DNA of 53,542 nt from CALVNN01 sp964393975 (lineage in GTDB: Bacteria > Bacillota > Clostridia > Christensenellales > UBA1242), in NCBI GenBank assembly GCA_964393975.1, contig CAYMVO010000008.1, forward strand, positions 1-53,542, given 5' to 3'. The notes beneath the pieces are model-generated. The model was given only the letters and a program-made list of their open reading frames with translations. It ran no database searches and was not told the origin of the DNA. The translations under genes and the position numbers were made by a program. Positions 40,601-51,200 of this stretch are shown here, one piece after another (positions within the stretch are counted from its first letter, which is position 1; the number at the start of each line of letters is the position of its first letter).

Positions 40601-41043
40601 ATTACATGAATGTGAAAAGCGTGGATGATTTAGCGGATAAAATAAAATCTTTACCTTTAGATAAAAATCAAATTGATATGATAGATGTTAATAGTGTTTA
40701 TTCAATAAAAAAATGTTTAAGCGTTTTTGGGGATGGTTTATCATTGGAAAAAGAAAAAAGATTTTTGTTTAAAGCGCCGTATAGTGAGTTTGTCGGTTCT
40801 TCTAATGTCTCAGATGAGGTTTTAGTCCAAGGTGTAGTTGATCTAATAGTCACTGATAAAAATGGTGATAAATATATAGTTGACTATAAATTGACATATA
40901 TTGATGATGAAACAACTCTTAAAAATAGATATTATAAACAACTAGAAATCTACTCAAAGAGTTTGATGACTGCCACTGGTGAAGTGGTTAAAGGTGCATA
41001 TTTGTATCTTATTAGGCAATGCAAACTTGTAAAACTGTTTTAG
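37681..41043 (+). CDS. addA: AddA subunit of the AddAB helicase-nuclease
   Basis: AddA has 1120 residues. It is the UvrD-like SF1A motor plus RecB-type nuclease. Walker A SASAGSGKTTVM is near residues 22-33, motif Ia LITFTNSATNDMK follows, Walker B VDEYQDVNELQ is near 373, and VGDMKQSIYGFR is close after. The later SF1 motif TMMTIHSSKGLEFPIV and the LRLLYVALTRPK box are intact. The C-terminal nuclease has YIVDYKLTYI near 1067. The protein is shorter than the usual 1200-1250 residues. The GGAGG site lies within the end of addB. I see no clear terminator after it. Confidence 0.96.
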   Translation: MSFNPTENQEKVLNTEGVNQIVSASAGSGKTTVMVELIIKRIMQKKLDLDKVLLITFTNSATNDMKLKLASKLQDAIKQNPSTYLKKQFDKISTCKISTIDKFCQDIVKQYFYVVDISPNFNVLTKEDMKLIRDKAFDKVMKKHIEDNNTDVLNLALMLLQRRSQDALKELVYNAYDFMRVQGDEKEFAKNAMGLFTLPIEDNKVFKYYECEFEKTTKSLCDRLTKIKDSLFGANRDIDAFIDEVVTKAGSYRSVLEIDSVCLGFSVPNFKDFKEEKAKIKSAVDDYKEDVKSYAEDLGILGYNNYNMEDVIKSVGGMVETLISFTFEFEKEYINLKRENNSYEFNDIEHFAMQILENEDIVDAVSQGIDQIFVDEYQDVNELQDAIVGKVARKDNLFMVGDMKQSIYGFRLCAPYIFINKFYLYLNGGGGQAHILNENFRSNPKILGFVNDIFNIAMTRDNGGIDYVNDGAFNITSSESNEVLCPINIHLIDKNKEENVSLASVYSVRDTHRDKSKQAFEQEGDEILSIIYNLLGSEIYDKETKSLRKTRYKDIAILFRNRGKLYNYLLTKLSRLGVPTSIDFKVNIFDSFIARFLNSVLKLVLCVNDDISLATVMKFDGFGFNEEELLEIRKASNSEFFYEAVLNYNGDLRPRINAMLVFISELKNKSIYSKVTDLLEEISKKVDIKKVLLSKPFGMNLLASYERFMSYVGGLKYNDNLVDYLLYVQKLNEDKSADVTLGGGDAVTMMTIHSSKGLEFPIVILADAGEQFRNTIKRSPIVYHREGVGTYFYDLGNNFKMPTPMYNYLARLKRIDEVNEELRLLYVALTRPKNILYITACVNMETIGEKRSKNNYIGYILNGVDDLKFNTFMTQGLYQDKDMRIVMGVGKEVAEVEKTTQKVNFAVLKALDERIAFKYTHPSNISYKLSVTELSSQESPHTYTSQVNKLVVSEDEMELSGLGTLYHKVLELVDYMNVKSVDDLADKIKSLPLDKNQIDMIDVNSVYSIKKCLSVFGDGLSLEKEKRFLFKAPYSEFVGSSNVSDEVLVQGVVDLIVTDKNGDKYIVDYKLTYIDDETTLKNRYYKQLEIYSKSLMTATGEVVKGAYLYLIRQCKLVKLF

Positions 41044-41110
41044 TTTTAAAGAGATAATTGCGCTAAGTAAAAAAAATTTACAATTATTTACAAAAATTTT
41101 TATAAAACGT

Positions 41111-41139
41111 TTGTAACTTTGTATTTATTGTGTTATACT
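41111..41139 (+). promoter_or_regulatory. promoter of the membrane coiled-coil protein gene
   Basis: TTGTAA at 41111-41116, a 17-bp spacer and TATACT at 41134-41139, with TGT before the -10. Confidence 0.65.
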
Positions 41140-41178
41140 AACGATAGAATTTAATGCTTTTGAAAGGAGTAAGTTTTT

Positions 41179-43548
41179 ATGATAAATGCTACCAATATAT
41201 TTTCTGGTGTTTTAGATTTGTTTAAAAATCTTGGTAACTTTTTCGTAGATAAAGTGGGTTCGACTTATCAACCTAGTGCAGTTTTATTTTTTATTGCTTT
41301 GGGTGCGTTCTTTATTTATGTTATTATTACAATTATCAGAACGAGTTATTCGTACGAGTCTAGATTGATAAAGTCTATAGATCAGTTAAATATGTATTTT
41401 TACAAAAATCCGCAGATAACTGAGGATAATTTGATTGAATTTAACAATAAAATGAAACAGGTGCCTAAGGCTGTTAGGGTTCAATGGCAACTTTATATGC
41501 TCAATAGGGATAAACCTGCTAGCGAGTATTTGACTCTAGAAAACTGTGTGGAAAGACCTATGAAAACCACAACTTATAAACATAGTGTGAAGACGATAAA
41601 CATTATTTTTGATATTTTTATTGTGTTTTTGTTCATTGTCTCTTTTGCTGGGTTGGTTTTCTTGATGGGTGACGGACAGCTTGGTATTGCGTTCTATTAT
41701 GCTTTTGTGATGCCGTTTTTGATTTTTGTGTTTAAATCTATATTTATGATATTTTTAAATGTAAGATTTGATGCGACGGTTGCCGATTTGTATAACAACT
41801 TCAATGTTTTTCAACGCGGTTTAGATAAGGCTACCACCACACTCCCTGCTTATATTGATTATGAAGTGTTATTTACTAAGAAAGAAATCAAGGCGAGTAT
41901 TCCTATTCTTCAAGATTACATTGAAAAGCGTGAAAGAATGGAGAAGGAAGAGCTTGCACGAGCGAAAGATGCGAGAGTGGAGCACGAAAAGTACGACTTT
42001 AGTAGCGTTGGTTTTGATGCGTCTATTTTGTTGGATCGTATTGCTAAAGAGTGCGAGATTTTCATTAATAATAAGAAAAGATTGAGCTTTGAAGTAGGTC
42101 AAGTAGAAGAGGAAATTCGTATATTAAAGATTAACTTTGAAGAGAAAAGCAAAGACAATTTAAAACAACAACAACTTTGTCGTGAAAATCTTGAAAGGTT
42201 ACGCTTGAGCGCTGAAAATAGTATTGGTAGGGTTACCGCAAATACTATTAGAAAGCAACAAGAAATAGAACTCAAACGACAGGAAGACTTAGAGACTGAA
42301 ATGCGTAAAATGCAGGAAGAGTTTGATAAACAACTTGCGGAGTTGAATGCGAAAGTTACTAACTTGGAAGATGAGCAAGTCAATAAAAAGAAAAATATTG
42401 AGTTTGCAGTTATTTCTGAATTCAAAACTTATGCAGATAAGATTTATGCAAAACTTGAAGAGGAAGCAAAGAAAAATCAAGAAAATGAGTATAATAAAAT
42501 TGTGGAAGCAAAAAACTCTATTGCTGAGGAATTAAAAGGTGCTTATTTGATTATTGAGAATAAAAATCGTGAGATTGAAGAGTTGAACGATGCTTTGCGC
42601 GATAAAGATGCCGAACTTCAAAGTAAGGAACAAGAACTTTTGGTTAAATCTGAAGCTATTGAGCGCATTACTGGTGAAATTAGCGAAAAGGCACAAGAAT
42701 TAGTAAGGACTAGAAACGCAAAAATTAATAATAAAGATGTGAAAGAACCAGAGCCTATATATGATGAGAACGGTGGCTATTATGATGATGAGGGGTATTA
42801 TAGATTTAGAGATGGTGGTTATTATACTCCTGATGGTAAGTATTTTGATAAAGATGGTAATTATATCCCTACTGATACTGAAGAGTATGTAGATGATAAT
42901 ATTGAGCCTCAATATGATGAAAATGGTGGCTATTTTGATAAGGATGGTTACTATATATATAAAGATGGTAGTTACTATGATCCAGATGGCACATATTATG
43001 ATGTTAATGGCAATAAGGTTGTAAATCAAGAAACTGATGCGGAAAAAGATAATAAAGAGGAGACTGAACGTGTTAATAGCGCGCAGGCAAAATCTAAATC
43101 TAAGAGTGCGGCTACTAAAACTAAGAAGAGTACAGTAGCTAAATCTAAAGCTAAAACCACAAAATCAAAAAGCAAAGATAATAAATCTAAATCTAAGAGT
43201 GCGACTACCAAGTCTAAAAAAAGTGCTACTTCTAAGTCTAAGAGCGCAGATACTAAGTCTAAGAGCACTGCTGCTAAATCTAAGGCTGCTACTACTAAAT
43301 CAAAGAGTACAGATACTAAGTCTAAGAGCGCGGGTGCTAAATCAAAGAGCGCGGGTGCTAAATCTAAGACTGTAAAGAGTAAAAATACTAAAGAATCTAA
43401 ATCAACTACAAAAAGATCTTCAAAATCTAAGATCAAAAAAGATGAGTTGGAAAAAATAGATAATGAATTAGTAAAGGCTAATAAAGAGTTGATTGAAAAC
43501 CACGAAGAGTTGAAATCTCAAGTAGATTCTACGGGAGACATTGAATAA
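41179..43548 (+). CDS. membrane coiled-coil protein with Tyr/Gly repeats and a Lys/Ser-rich histone-H1-like tail
   Basis: This 789-residue multi-part protein has three hydrophobic helices at about 33-55, 141-163 and 169-193. A long charged coiled coil covers about 250-515. Two Tyr/Gly/Asp repeat blocks start near 526 and 578; each begins YDENGGY and runs as GYY/DG hairpin-like units. A low-complexity tail covers about 635-752, with roughly fifteen TKSKS/AKSKS units, and a short acidic helix ends the protein. The tail resembles bacterial H1-like basic repeats that bind nucleic acid. A membrane-to-nucleoid tether is a possible role; a wall-embedded or scaffolding function is the alternative. 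I know no named family for the whole. The ribosome binding site is AAAGGAG. Confidence 0.75.
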   Translation: MINATNIFSGVLDLFKNLGNFFVDKVGSTYQPSAVLFFIALGAFFIYVIITIIRTSYSYESRLIKSIDQLNMYFYKNPQITEDNLIEFNNKMKQVPKAVRVQWQLYMLNRDKPASEYLTLENCVERPMKTTTYKHSVKTINIIFDIFIVFLFIVSFAGLVFLMGDGQLGIAFYYAFVMPFLIFVFKSIFMIFLNVRFDATVADLYNNFNVFQRGLDKATTTLPAYIDYEVLFTKKEIKASIPILQDYIEKRERMEKEELARAKDARVEHEKYDFSSVGFDASILLDRIAKECEIFINNKKRLSFEVGQVEEEIRILKINFEEKSKDNLKQQQLCRENLERLRLSAENSIGRVTANTIRKQQEIELKRQEDLETEMRKMQEEFDKQLAELNAKVTNLEDEQVNKKKNIEFAVISEFKTYADKIYAKLEEEAKKNQENEYNKIVEAKNSIAEELKGAYLIIENKNREIEELNDALRDKDAELQSKEQELLVKSEAIERITGEISEKAQELVRTRNAKINNKDVKEPEPIYDENGGYYDDEGYYRFRDGGYYTPDGKYFDKDGNYIPTDTEEYVDDNIEPQYDENGGYFDKDGYYIYKDGSYYDPDGTYYDVNGNKVVNQETDAEKDNKEETERVNSAQAKSKSKSAATKTKKSTVAKSKAKTTKSKSKDNKSKSKSATTKSKKSATSKSKSADTKSKSTAAKSKAATTKSKSTDTKSKSAGAKSKSAGAKSKTVKSKNTKESKSTTKRSSKSKIKKDELEKIDNELVKANKELIENHEELKSQVDSTGDIE
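43080..43430 (+). repeat. in-gene tandem repeat of about 24 bp encoding the KSKS tail
   Basis: Degenerate 8-codon units, centred on ACTAAGTCTAAGAGC and GCTAAATCTAAG, are repeated in tandem. Neighbouring units are nearly identical (two copies of GCGGGTGCTAAATC at 43329-43365), so length variation between strains by slippage is likely. Confidence 0.7.
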
Positions 43549-43610
43549 TTAAATTTTAAAAAGGATAAGGGGGTGATTGTGCCCTTTTGTTCTTTTGGAA
43601 GGGTGAAAAT

Positions 43611-44993
43611 ATGGTAATAATAGATAAAGATTGGACAATAGCTGATGTTTTGGAGTTTAATCCGGAATTGGAAGTTGTTTTGCGTGGGTTTGGAATGCAT
43701 TGTTTTTCTTGTGCAATGGCTACTATGGAAACTTTAGAAGAGGCTAGTTACGTCCACGATATTGATTTGGACTTAATATTAAATGAGCTAAATAATTTTG
43801 GAAATAAATCCGACAAGAAAAAAGATGATATTTCAAAATTTATCGAGAATATTAAAGCAACAGCGGAAAATATTTATAATGAAGAAGATTTTGAGACTGA
43901 GTTAAGGTCAGGGCGTATTTTGACGATAAAATTAGGAGCTGATCCTAGTAGACCTGATTTACATTTAGGGCATTCCGTTGTGCTTAGACAACTCAAAAAA
44001 TTTCAAGAATTGGGACATAAAGTTGTGTTTCTTGTAGGCGATTTCACTGGTATGATAGGCGATCCTACTGGGAAAAGTAAGACAAGACCTAGTTTGACTA
44101 TAGAACAAACAAGGGCGAGTGGCGAGACTTATTACAAGCAAGTAACTAAGATTTTAGATCCAAAAAAGACTAGAATTGTTTATAACAGTGAATGGCTTAA
44201 TGAGATGACATTTAAAGATGTGATTATGCTTGCTGGTAAGTACAGCTTGGCTAGATTGCTGGAACGAGATGATTTTAGCAAGAGATATAAGAATGGTTCG
44301 CCTATTGCTGTGCATGAATTACTGTATCCGCTTATCCAGGGATATGATTCTGTGTATCTTCATGCTGATTTGGAAATCGGTGGTACCGATCAAACCTTTA
44401 ATATGTTGGTAGGGCGCGAACTTCAAAGAGATTATGGTCAAGAGCCACAGGTGGTTATCACATTTCCTCTTTTAGTAGGATTAGATGGTGTAAATAAAAT
44501 GAGTAAGTCGTTAGATAATTACATTGGCTTAGATGAACCTAGCTTGGTGATGTATGAAAAGGCGATGAAGATACCGGATAATGTCTTAGAACAATATTTT
44601 AGACTCACCACTGATATAAGTGCTGAAGTTTATAAAAAAGTGATCGATGATGATGTTTGCGAGGCGCACAGATTATATGCTCGCGAGATTATTAAAATGT
44701 ATCACGGTGCTGAGTTTATTAAAGACGCTGAAAAGCGTTATAACGAGATTGCTAATGGCGCTATTCCTGAAAGTGTTGATACTATCAAAGTGGAAGAGGA
44801 CAAGTTAACAATTATTGATATGTTAGTAAAGGCGGGTTTTGCTAAATCCAATTCACAAGCAAGGCAATTGATTGATGGTAAAGGCGTGAAGGTTGATAAT
44901 GAGGTAGTTGCTGATTACTATGTAGAGTTTGATATTTCTAAAGGACCAGTGTTAAGTAAAGGTAAAAATCACTTTATGAAATTTATCAAGTGA
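43611..44993 (+). CDS. tyrS: tyrosyl-tRNA synthetase with N-terminal DUF1858-like CxxC domain
   Basis: This protein has about 460 residues. Residues 1-63 match the DUF1858/TIGR03980 disulfide domain: the start VIIDKDWTIADVLEFNPEL, then GMHCFSCAMATMETLEEA with the cysteines at 31 and 34, then a DIDLDLILNELN end. A Lys/Asp linker follows. Residues about 75-460 are a complete TyrRS of the TyrZ type: DLHLGHSV at 117-124, GDFTGMIGDPTGKS, the tRNA/tyrosine pocket LLYPLIQGYDSV, KMSKS near 295, and a C-terminal S4 domain from about 398. No ATG occurs in frame between the CxxC domain and residue 145, and the two TTG codons lack good ribosome binding sites. The synthetase must therefore be made as the fusion. 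GGAAGGG precedes the ATG. No T-box is seen upstream. Confidence 0.92.
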   Translation: MVIIDKDWTIADVLEFNPELEVVLRGFGMHCFSCAMATMETLEEASYVHDIDLDLILNELNNFGNKSDKKKDDISKFIENIKATAENIYNEEDFETELRSGRILTIKLGADPSRPDLHLGHSVVLRQLKKFQELGHKVVFLVGDFTGMIGDPTGKSKTRPSLTIEQTRASGETYYKQVTKILDPKKTRIVYNSEWLNEMTFKDVIMLAGKYSLARLLERDDFSKRYKNGSPIAVHELLYPLIQGYDSVYLHADLEIGGTDQTFNMLVGRELQRDYGQEPQVVITFPLLVGLDGVNKMSKSLDNYIGLDEPSLVMYEKAMKIPDNVLEQYFRLTTDISAEVYKKVIDDDVCEAHRLYAREIIKMYHGAEFIKDAEKRYNEIANGAIPESVDTIKVEEDKLTIIDMLVKAGFAKSNSQARQLIDGKGVKVDNEVVADYYVEFDISKGPVLSKGKNHFMKFIK

Positions 44994-45045
44994 CATTTTA
45001 AATAAGATGCTATATCTTAATAAATGAATTAATTTTAAATTTTAT

Positions 45046-45084
45046 AAAAACCTCAAATTACTTTTTGTTAATTTGAGGTTTTTT
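45046..45084 (+). terminator. terminator of tyrS
   Basis: A perfect 15-bp stem (45046-45060 with 45069-45083) closes an 8-nt loop and ends in T. Confidence 0.92.
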
Positions 45085-45159
45085 GTTGTCTATGGGTGTT
45101 TATGTGTATTAATGTATATAATATTGCTTAAAATAATCATAATATTAATGTAAAATTAA

Positions 45160-45188
45160 TTGCTAAATGTCTTAAATTGTGGTATTAT
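45160..45188 (+). promoter_or_regulatory. promoter of the giant exported protein gene
   Basis: TTGCTA at 45160-45165, a 17-bp spacer and TATTAT at 45183-45188. TTGGAGG precedes the ATG at 45229. Confidence 0.6.
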
Positions 45189-45228
45189 GTAAGTAAAGAT
45201 TTAATACATTTTATCATTTGGAGGAAGT

Positions 45229-48200
45229 ATGAAAAATATCTACAAGTGGGTTGTGTCTCTATGTTTGATAACTGTTGCTGTGGTAGGTGTTTTTGCTGTT
45301 TCTAGTCTAAATAGCAAAATATCTCTAAGAGCGCAAATATCAGAAGTGAGTACGCCTTACAATAATAACATAAGGGGAATATCTGTTACCGCCAACAAGT
45401 TTGTGACAACAGACTTGAAAAATAGCCTTGAGACAATACCTAATGGCGGTTTTGTGATGCTTAATACATTGATGACTGATTATAGTAATCCTAAAAATGT
45501 TGCTATATTTGAAATAAAACCAGATGAGGTAAATGAAAACACATCGATTTTATTATCAAAAGTCAGTGTCAATGCTTATCTTAATGGTAGAGCTATTTCA
45601 TTAGGCGATGCAGTTATTGAAGACCTTCAAGATGATGAAGAAATCCAAAGATTTGCTTTCAAAATCAGTGGTGATGCTGAATCTATTAGATATCAAACTG
45701 GTGAATATGTGACAGATTATGAGGGGTTATATGAGTTTTATTTCTTTTTAGATATAAAAAATAAAAACAACTCTATGGTGACACAATATCCTTTGACTGG
45801 TTTTTATAGTTATTCTTTCTATGTGTTTGAGGAGAAAAATTTTAATAAAGCATCTCAAGCGCCAGAAATTTCTGAATTAACTAAGACTAGTGATGTTGAC
45901 GGATATACTGCTGTAAAATATTATAATTACAAATATAAAGATGGTAAATTAAGTTATCCAATGTTATCGTTTGATCCTGAAAGGTATGAAATCACTTTAG
46001 AGAGAAAACATAATGCATTATCTACTGCTTATAAATCTATATTTGTTTATACTGATAAAACGTGGCAACCTCAAAATGAAAAGACCAACTATGGTATACT
46101 TTATTTTGTAGAACAGACGACGGGTGAGCGTATTTCTTTCAAGTTAGAGAGAAGTACAGGTATCACTGGTACAGGACTATTTACATTTAATGAGGCAAAT
46201 TACTATAATGAGAATAATGTTTTGCAGAATTTGGAAGGCACTACAAACTATAGCGAACCTTTGATGTATGATGTCGGTACATATACATACACCGCTAAAT
46301 ATCAATCATACATAACCATTTATGGCGAGCAAAGTGGTTCCTTTGTGGTACAAGAAGATCGTGGCAATATGACCTATGCTTATGAAAGAATTTATGTGTA
46401 TGGTCAAATAGCATACTACGCAAATGTAAATGGTGATGATAGTTTTGATAATTTTAATTATGGCAAGACTGCAATACGTGATAACTCCGCTGAGAGTGCT
46501 GATGTTGAAACATTGAAGAAAGATTACGGAAATTTTGTTAGCACAAACCAAGCGCCTGTTTGGTTTGAATATGTCGGTTCAGTTGAAGATGAGTCAAAGG
46601 TTTATTACTGTTTAGATCCTTCAAAAAATAATGTATGGACAGAATCAGCTTATAGCAAGAACACTTACTTTTCTACTGCGGGTTATTACATTGTGGTGAT
46701 TTATTATTCAAATGCGATAATTCCTGATGCGAATAAATCTTATCAAGTGTTTACATTTGCACTTACTAATACGACACCTAATGTTAAGGTGTTGACACAG
46801 GATAGTGAGGGAGGGTATACGAGGAGCCTTAATAGTGGTGGCTTTACACGATATAATGTGAAAATCCAAGTGGATAAACCAGGTCTTTTTGATAATGTTA
46901 TTTCTACATCCTATTATAGAAGTGCATCTTTTGGTGATAATCTAAAAGATTATACATATTTTACTCCAGAACTAATGGATGGTAGTGCATCAACTAATGA
47001 GGATGATTTCTTTACATTTACTGAGGCAGGTAAGTATTATGTGAAAGTAAATTACGCAGGGCAGTCTTGTAGCTATTATGTGTTTACAATTGATAAAGAT
47101 GACCTTGATGATTATGTTGTGTTTAGAGGTGTTTCACCTTTCAATATTTCTAGTAGTGGTGTAGATTTGCAGTATAGGTTGAATGATAATTATTATAGTG
47201 ATGTTATGTCTACAAACAAGCCTTTCACTGTTTATGTTGATGAGAAACCAAGTCACTCGGTTGTTACGGGTACATTTTATACTTTTGATATCAATTATCA
47301 AAAAGAAATAAATCAAACAGAGATTTTGTCTAGTGCCGATGGGGAAATTTTATATAATTTTACTAATTATGTCGCAACGAATGCTAGTCCAAAGCAAAAT
47401 TATTCCAATACTCGTTTAACTGGGGAAACTTCAGAGCTTATCAGTAGCGCTTATATCTTTAATACTCAAAAGCTATATGTGTTTGAGTTTACTGATGCTT
47501 CAGGTTATACCTACATGCATGCTCTACTTTTGGATGAATCTACTATAAATATTATTCAAACCGATAAAAATGGTATAAAACAAACAATTGATGAGTTTAA
47601 TATAGTTAGTGACGAAACGCGTATGTACTGGGGTACGCATAAGAGTATTGTGTTCCCAAATGAGTATAGTACGGAAGTGACCGGTTCCATTGATGGTGTT
47701 TTAAATGAACAAGTTAAAAGAAATAAACAATATAGAATTGAACTTAGTAATGCTTATCCTGATGTGTTTAAAACTATGCTTGGGACATACCAAATGTTAA
47801 TACCTATCACTGAAGTTGGGATAGTAGCGAGAACATTGGAAGATGATGTTTTGGGCGACACTTATTTAGATGATAATAAACAATTATTTATATATCCAGA
47901 TTTGGATGAATATAGCAATATTAATAAAAAATATAAAGGTGAAAAATATTATTATATCACATTAGCTGATGCTAGCGGGAATACTCTAGAGTATAAGATT
48001 GAAATGAATATGGATAGATCTCGCGGTATGATGTTTACAACCAAAGATGTTGATAGTGGGTATAAAGATGCTAATTATAGATTGGCATTGGAGAAAGCAG
48101 GTAGTTTAGGGCAATTAATATTTGAATGGCAAGATAGTGAAGAAGATGTTTATGTTATTGATGAGATAAGTTATGAGTATTATCCTTTAGTTTACGATAC

Positions 48201-51200
48201 TACATTAAGTACTTATCCTTATAGTAATGAGCCTTTGGTTCAAAAAACTATTTATGATAAAGAAAATAAAGATAGCACGGAGTGGTCGCTGATAGAAGGG
48301 ACTAGCACATATTATTCAAGTATTTTATATATGGTGCCAGTGACCGAGAGTGTTTACGACGAACAATCGGGCAATATAAATTCGCAAACGCGCCTTATTA
48401 GCAAACCTGGTAAATATGTTATTACTAGAACTTATGCAGGTAGTGATGATGATTACGGTAATACTGGTGACAGTAGAGTAAGAAAATATATTTTTTATGC
48501 AGATAATAACCCTATTATTGGGACACCTGATTATAGTGATGAGGAAAATAAAAAAGATTTTGGTGAAAATATCAAGATTTATTTAGGTAAAGATGAGGTT
48601 TCTTTTGATGAGTTTTATAGGGAACCTATTTATAGTTCACCTTTCATACATTCTCAGGTGGGTGGTACTTATGAACTTGAATACGTTGATGTTGCTCTTA
48701 TAACAAATCTTTTGCCTATAAAAATAAAAGTACCTCAATCAAAATATAGCTTTGTAAATGGGGCTATTGCATATTCTAGTTCGGTACCTAAGACTTTTAA
48801 TTTGAAAGTAACAATTAGATATTATAAGGATAGTAATTTCGTAGAAGAGTATGTATATGAAAGTGTAGATGCTAATGGTTGGCTCGTGATTGATGATTTA
48901 TTTAAAGAAGGTGTTTATGTTTTAAGTATTCAAGATAATGCAATCCCTCCTAATAAAGAGATCAGTCCTATTTTAGGTGCTGGAAATAAAGGAACAACTT
49001 TTGGCTTTGAGATTCAACATTCAAAACCTGAGGGCACTATTTTAACTGCTAAAGATTATACCAACACACAAGATAGTATTCATATGACTAGAGAAGTTGA
49101 TGAAGAAGGTAATTATAAATATAATTGGTTGAGTACAACCAATATAAATAATACTAATTTGGTGGTTGAGAGAAGATTGAAGACTTCTTCTGGTAGCTAC
49201 AGTAATTATGAAATTTACAATGAATATGATATACAAAATAGTGCGGTAGGTGCTGATTCTAGTGTTACTCAATACTCATTGTATCTGCCTGCATACGGGG
49301 TGGTAAGTAACACTATTTACACCTATCAATATAAAATATCGTATAACATTGGCGAAGATACAACGACATATAGTATTATTTCCCCAACAATGGATGATTT
49401 GAATGCTTATACAGAAATTGGTCAATCTGTCACTTCTACTACAAAGAGTTATATTTTATTTGCTTTTAGTGATCCTGCTGATGAATATTATGCTAAGATT
49501 GATGAAAATGATATAGTTATTACTAGGGCTAAGAAGCTGTCGAACGGAACATATTCAAGTGGTATAGAACTAGTAAATGGTATTGATTATGTGGTTGAGA
49601 AGCGTTGGAAGAGTCTTGATTCTTTGTATTACTCAATATCTTTAGAGGCGGATATTAGTGACGAAAATGGTATTAATAATGAGTATATTTATCAGATAAA
49701 ATATCATTATGTAGGTGATAGAAATGTGTATATAGTAGCACAGGGAGATGATGTAAAAGATTTTTATAGTAATGAGATATCTTTAGTGGTAGACAGGACT
49801 CCACCTAGCTCGAATTTAAAGAAAATAGCAACTACCACCGTAAATATGACTGCTTTATCGAATAATGGTATTAATAATTATTTCAAATCGACCTCTCATA
49901 AAGCAGAAGATGGCATATATTATTTTGCAAATGTAGGTTTGTTTGATTTTGCAGTGGATACTAGTTTTACATTTACTAGACCTAATGTTAGTAAAACGCT
50001 TTTAAGTAAAGATCACGAAGCAAAGAGTATTTATTTTAGAAAATATGATAAGTACAACACCGCTGATTTAGGTCAAAAAGCGCTCCAATGTTTGGTCCCT
50101 GGCGATCCTGATTATTATAATGGAACGACCACGAGGTTGAGGTTTAATGCTTCAGATAGCGAAAATTGGGAAGAGTTTGGGTACGATTTGTCTATGTCAT
50201 TCTATGATTATATGTATGAGAGATTTGCTGGTAATGCGTCAGGATATTATGAGATTGTAGAAATTGATGAGGCGGGGAACCATACGGTTTATACAATTAT
50301 TGTAAATACTAATTCACCTTCTGTTGAAGCGAGTGTTAATAATTCTGCAGGATTAAACAGTATAAAAGAATTTACATATTTAAACACTGATATTGATTCT
50401 ATTGACTCATTAACAATTAGTAATGTGTTAAGTCTTGATAAATGGTATACACTAACATTTAATAATAGTGTATATAATATTACCCCAGACACTGATTTAA
50501 CGGCTATTTTAAACGAGATAAATCAAAGTTTTGTTAGGAACACTGCGCATGTGTTGAAAATTAGTAATCGTTTCGGTTCGGAGGTTGTGTTTAATATAAG
50601 AATTGGTGATGCTGAGGAAAAGATTTCGATTCTTAATGTGACAAAAGTTGACCAAGAAAATGATTTGTATAAGGTGTTTTTGAGTAATGATACAGATGTC
50701 ATTAGGTTATTGTCTTTGGTTGTCTATAAATATGAGAATGGTGGGTTTAGAAAATTAGTTGATGAACTCGGGACTCCTGTGGATGCGTTTGGAACTCAAT
50801 TAGAAGTTGTGGGTAAACAAGATAGAGTGTTTGAATTTACCAAGGGTATCTATAGGTTTGTGATGGAGGATAATTTTAGACAAGATAGAGATGCTTATAG
50901 CGAAGATATATCTATAGGTTTATTAGGTAATTTTGAGATGGATTTTGTTGATGATTATATAAGCAAAGATGGCATGAGATATACTTCGGGTGATGTTATT
51001 GTTTCCGCACCATTAGAAGCTTTTACGGTGGAAATAACAAAAGATGGAAAGGTAGTAAATTTGGATGATTATATTGATGCGTCTAACATATTGTCAATTA
51101 CACTTAGTCCTGCTACATCTTCGAGTGATAGTGATATTGTGTCTGGTGCTAAAAATTCTTATAAAATCAAAGTTACCGATATTGTTACACAACAAGTTAC

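Noticed and set aside
43080..43430. CRISPR-like array
   Set aside because: Units are contiguous, in frame and without unique spacers; they encode the Lys/Ser tail.
43026..43436. 136-codon minus-strand frame rich in Leu, Asp and Val
   Set aside because: It is the antisense reading of the KSKS tandem repeat, so its length reflects low complexity, not coding.
43567..43590. T-box or terminator hairpin before tyrS
   Set aside because: AAGGG/CCCTT gives only a 5-bp stem, and there is no T-box core (AGGGTGGNACCGCG) or specifier region.
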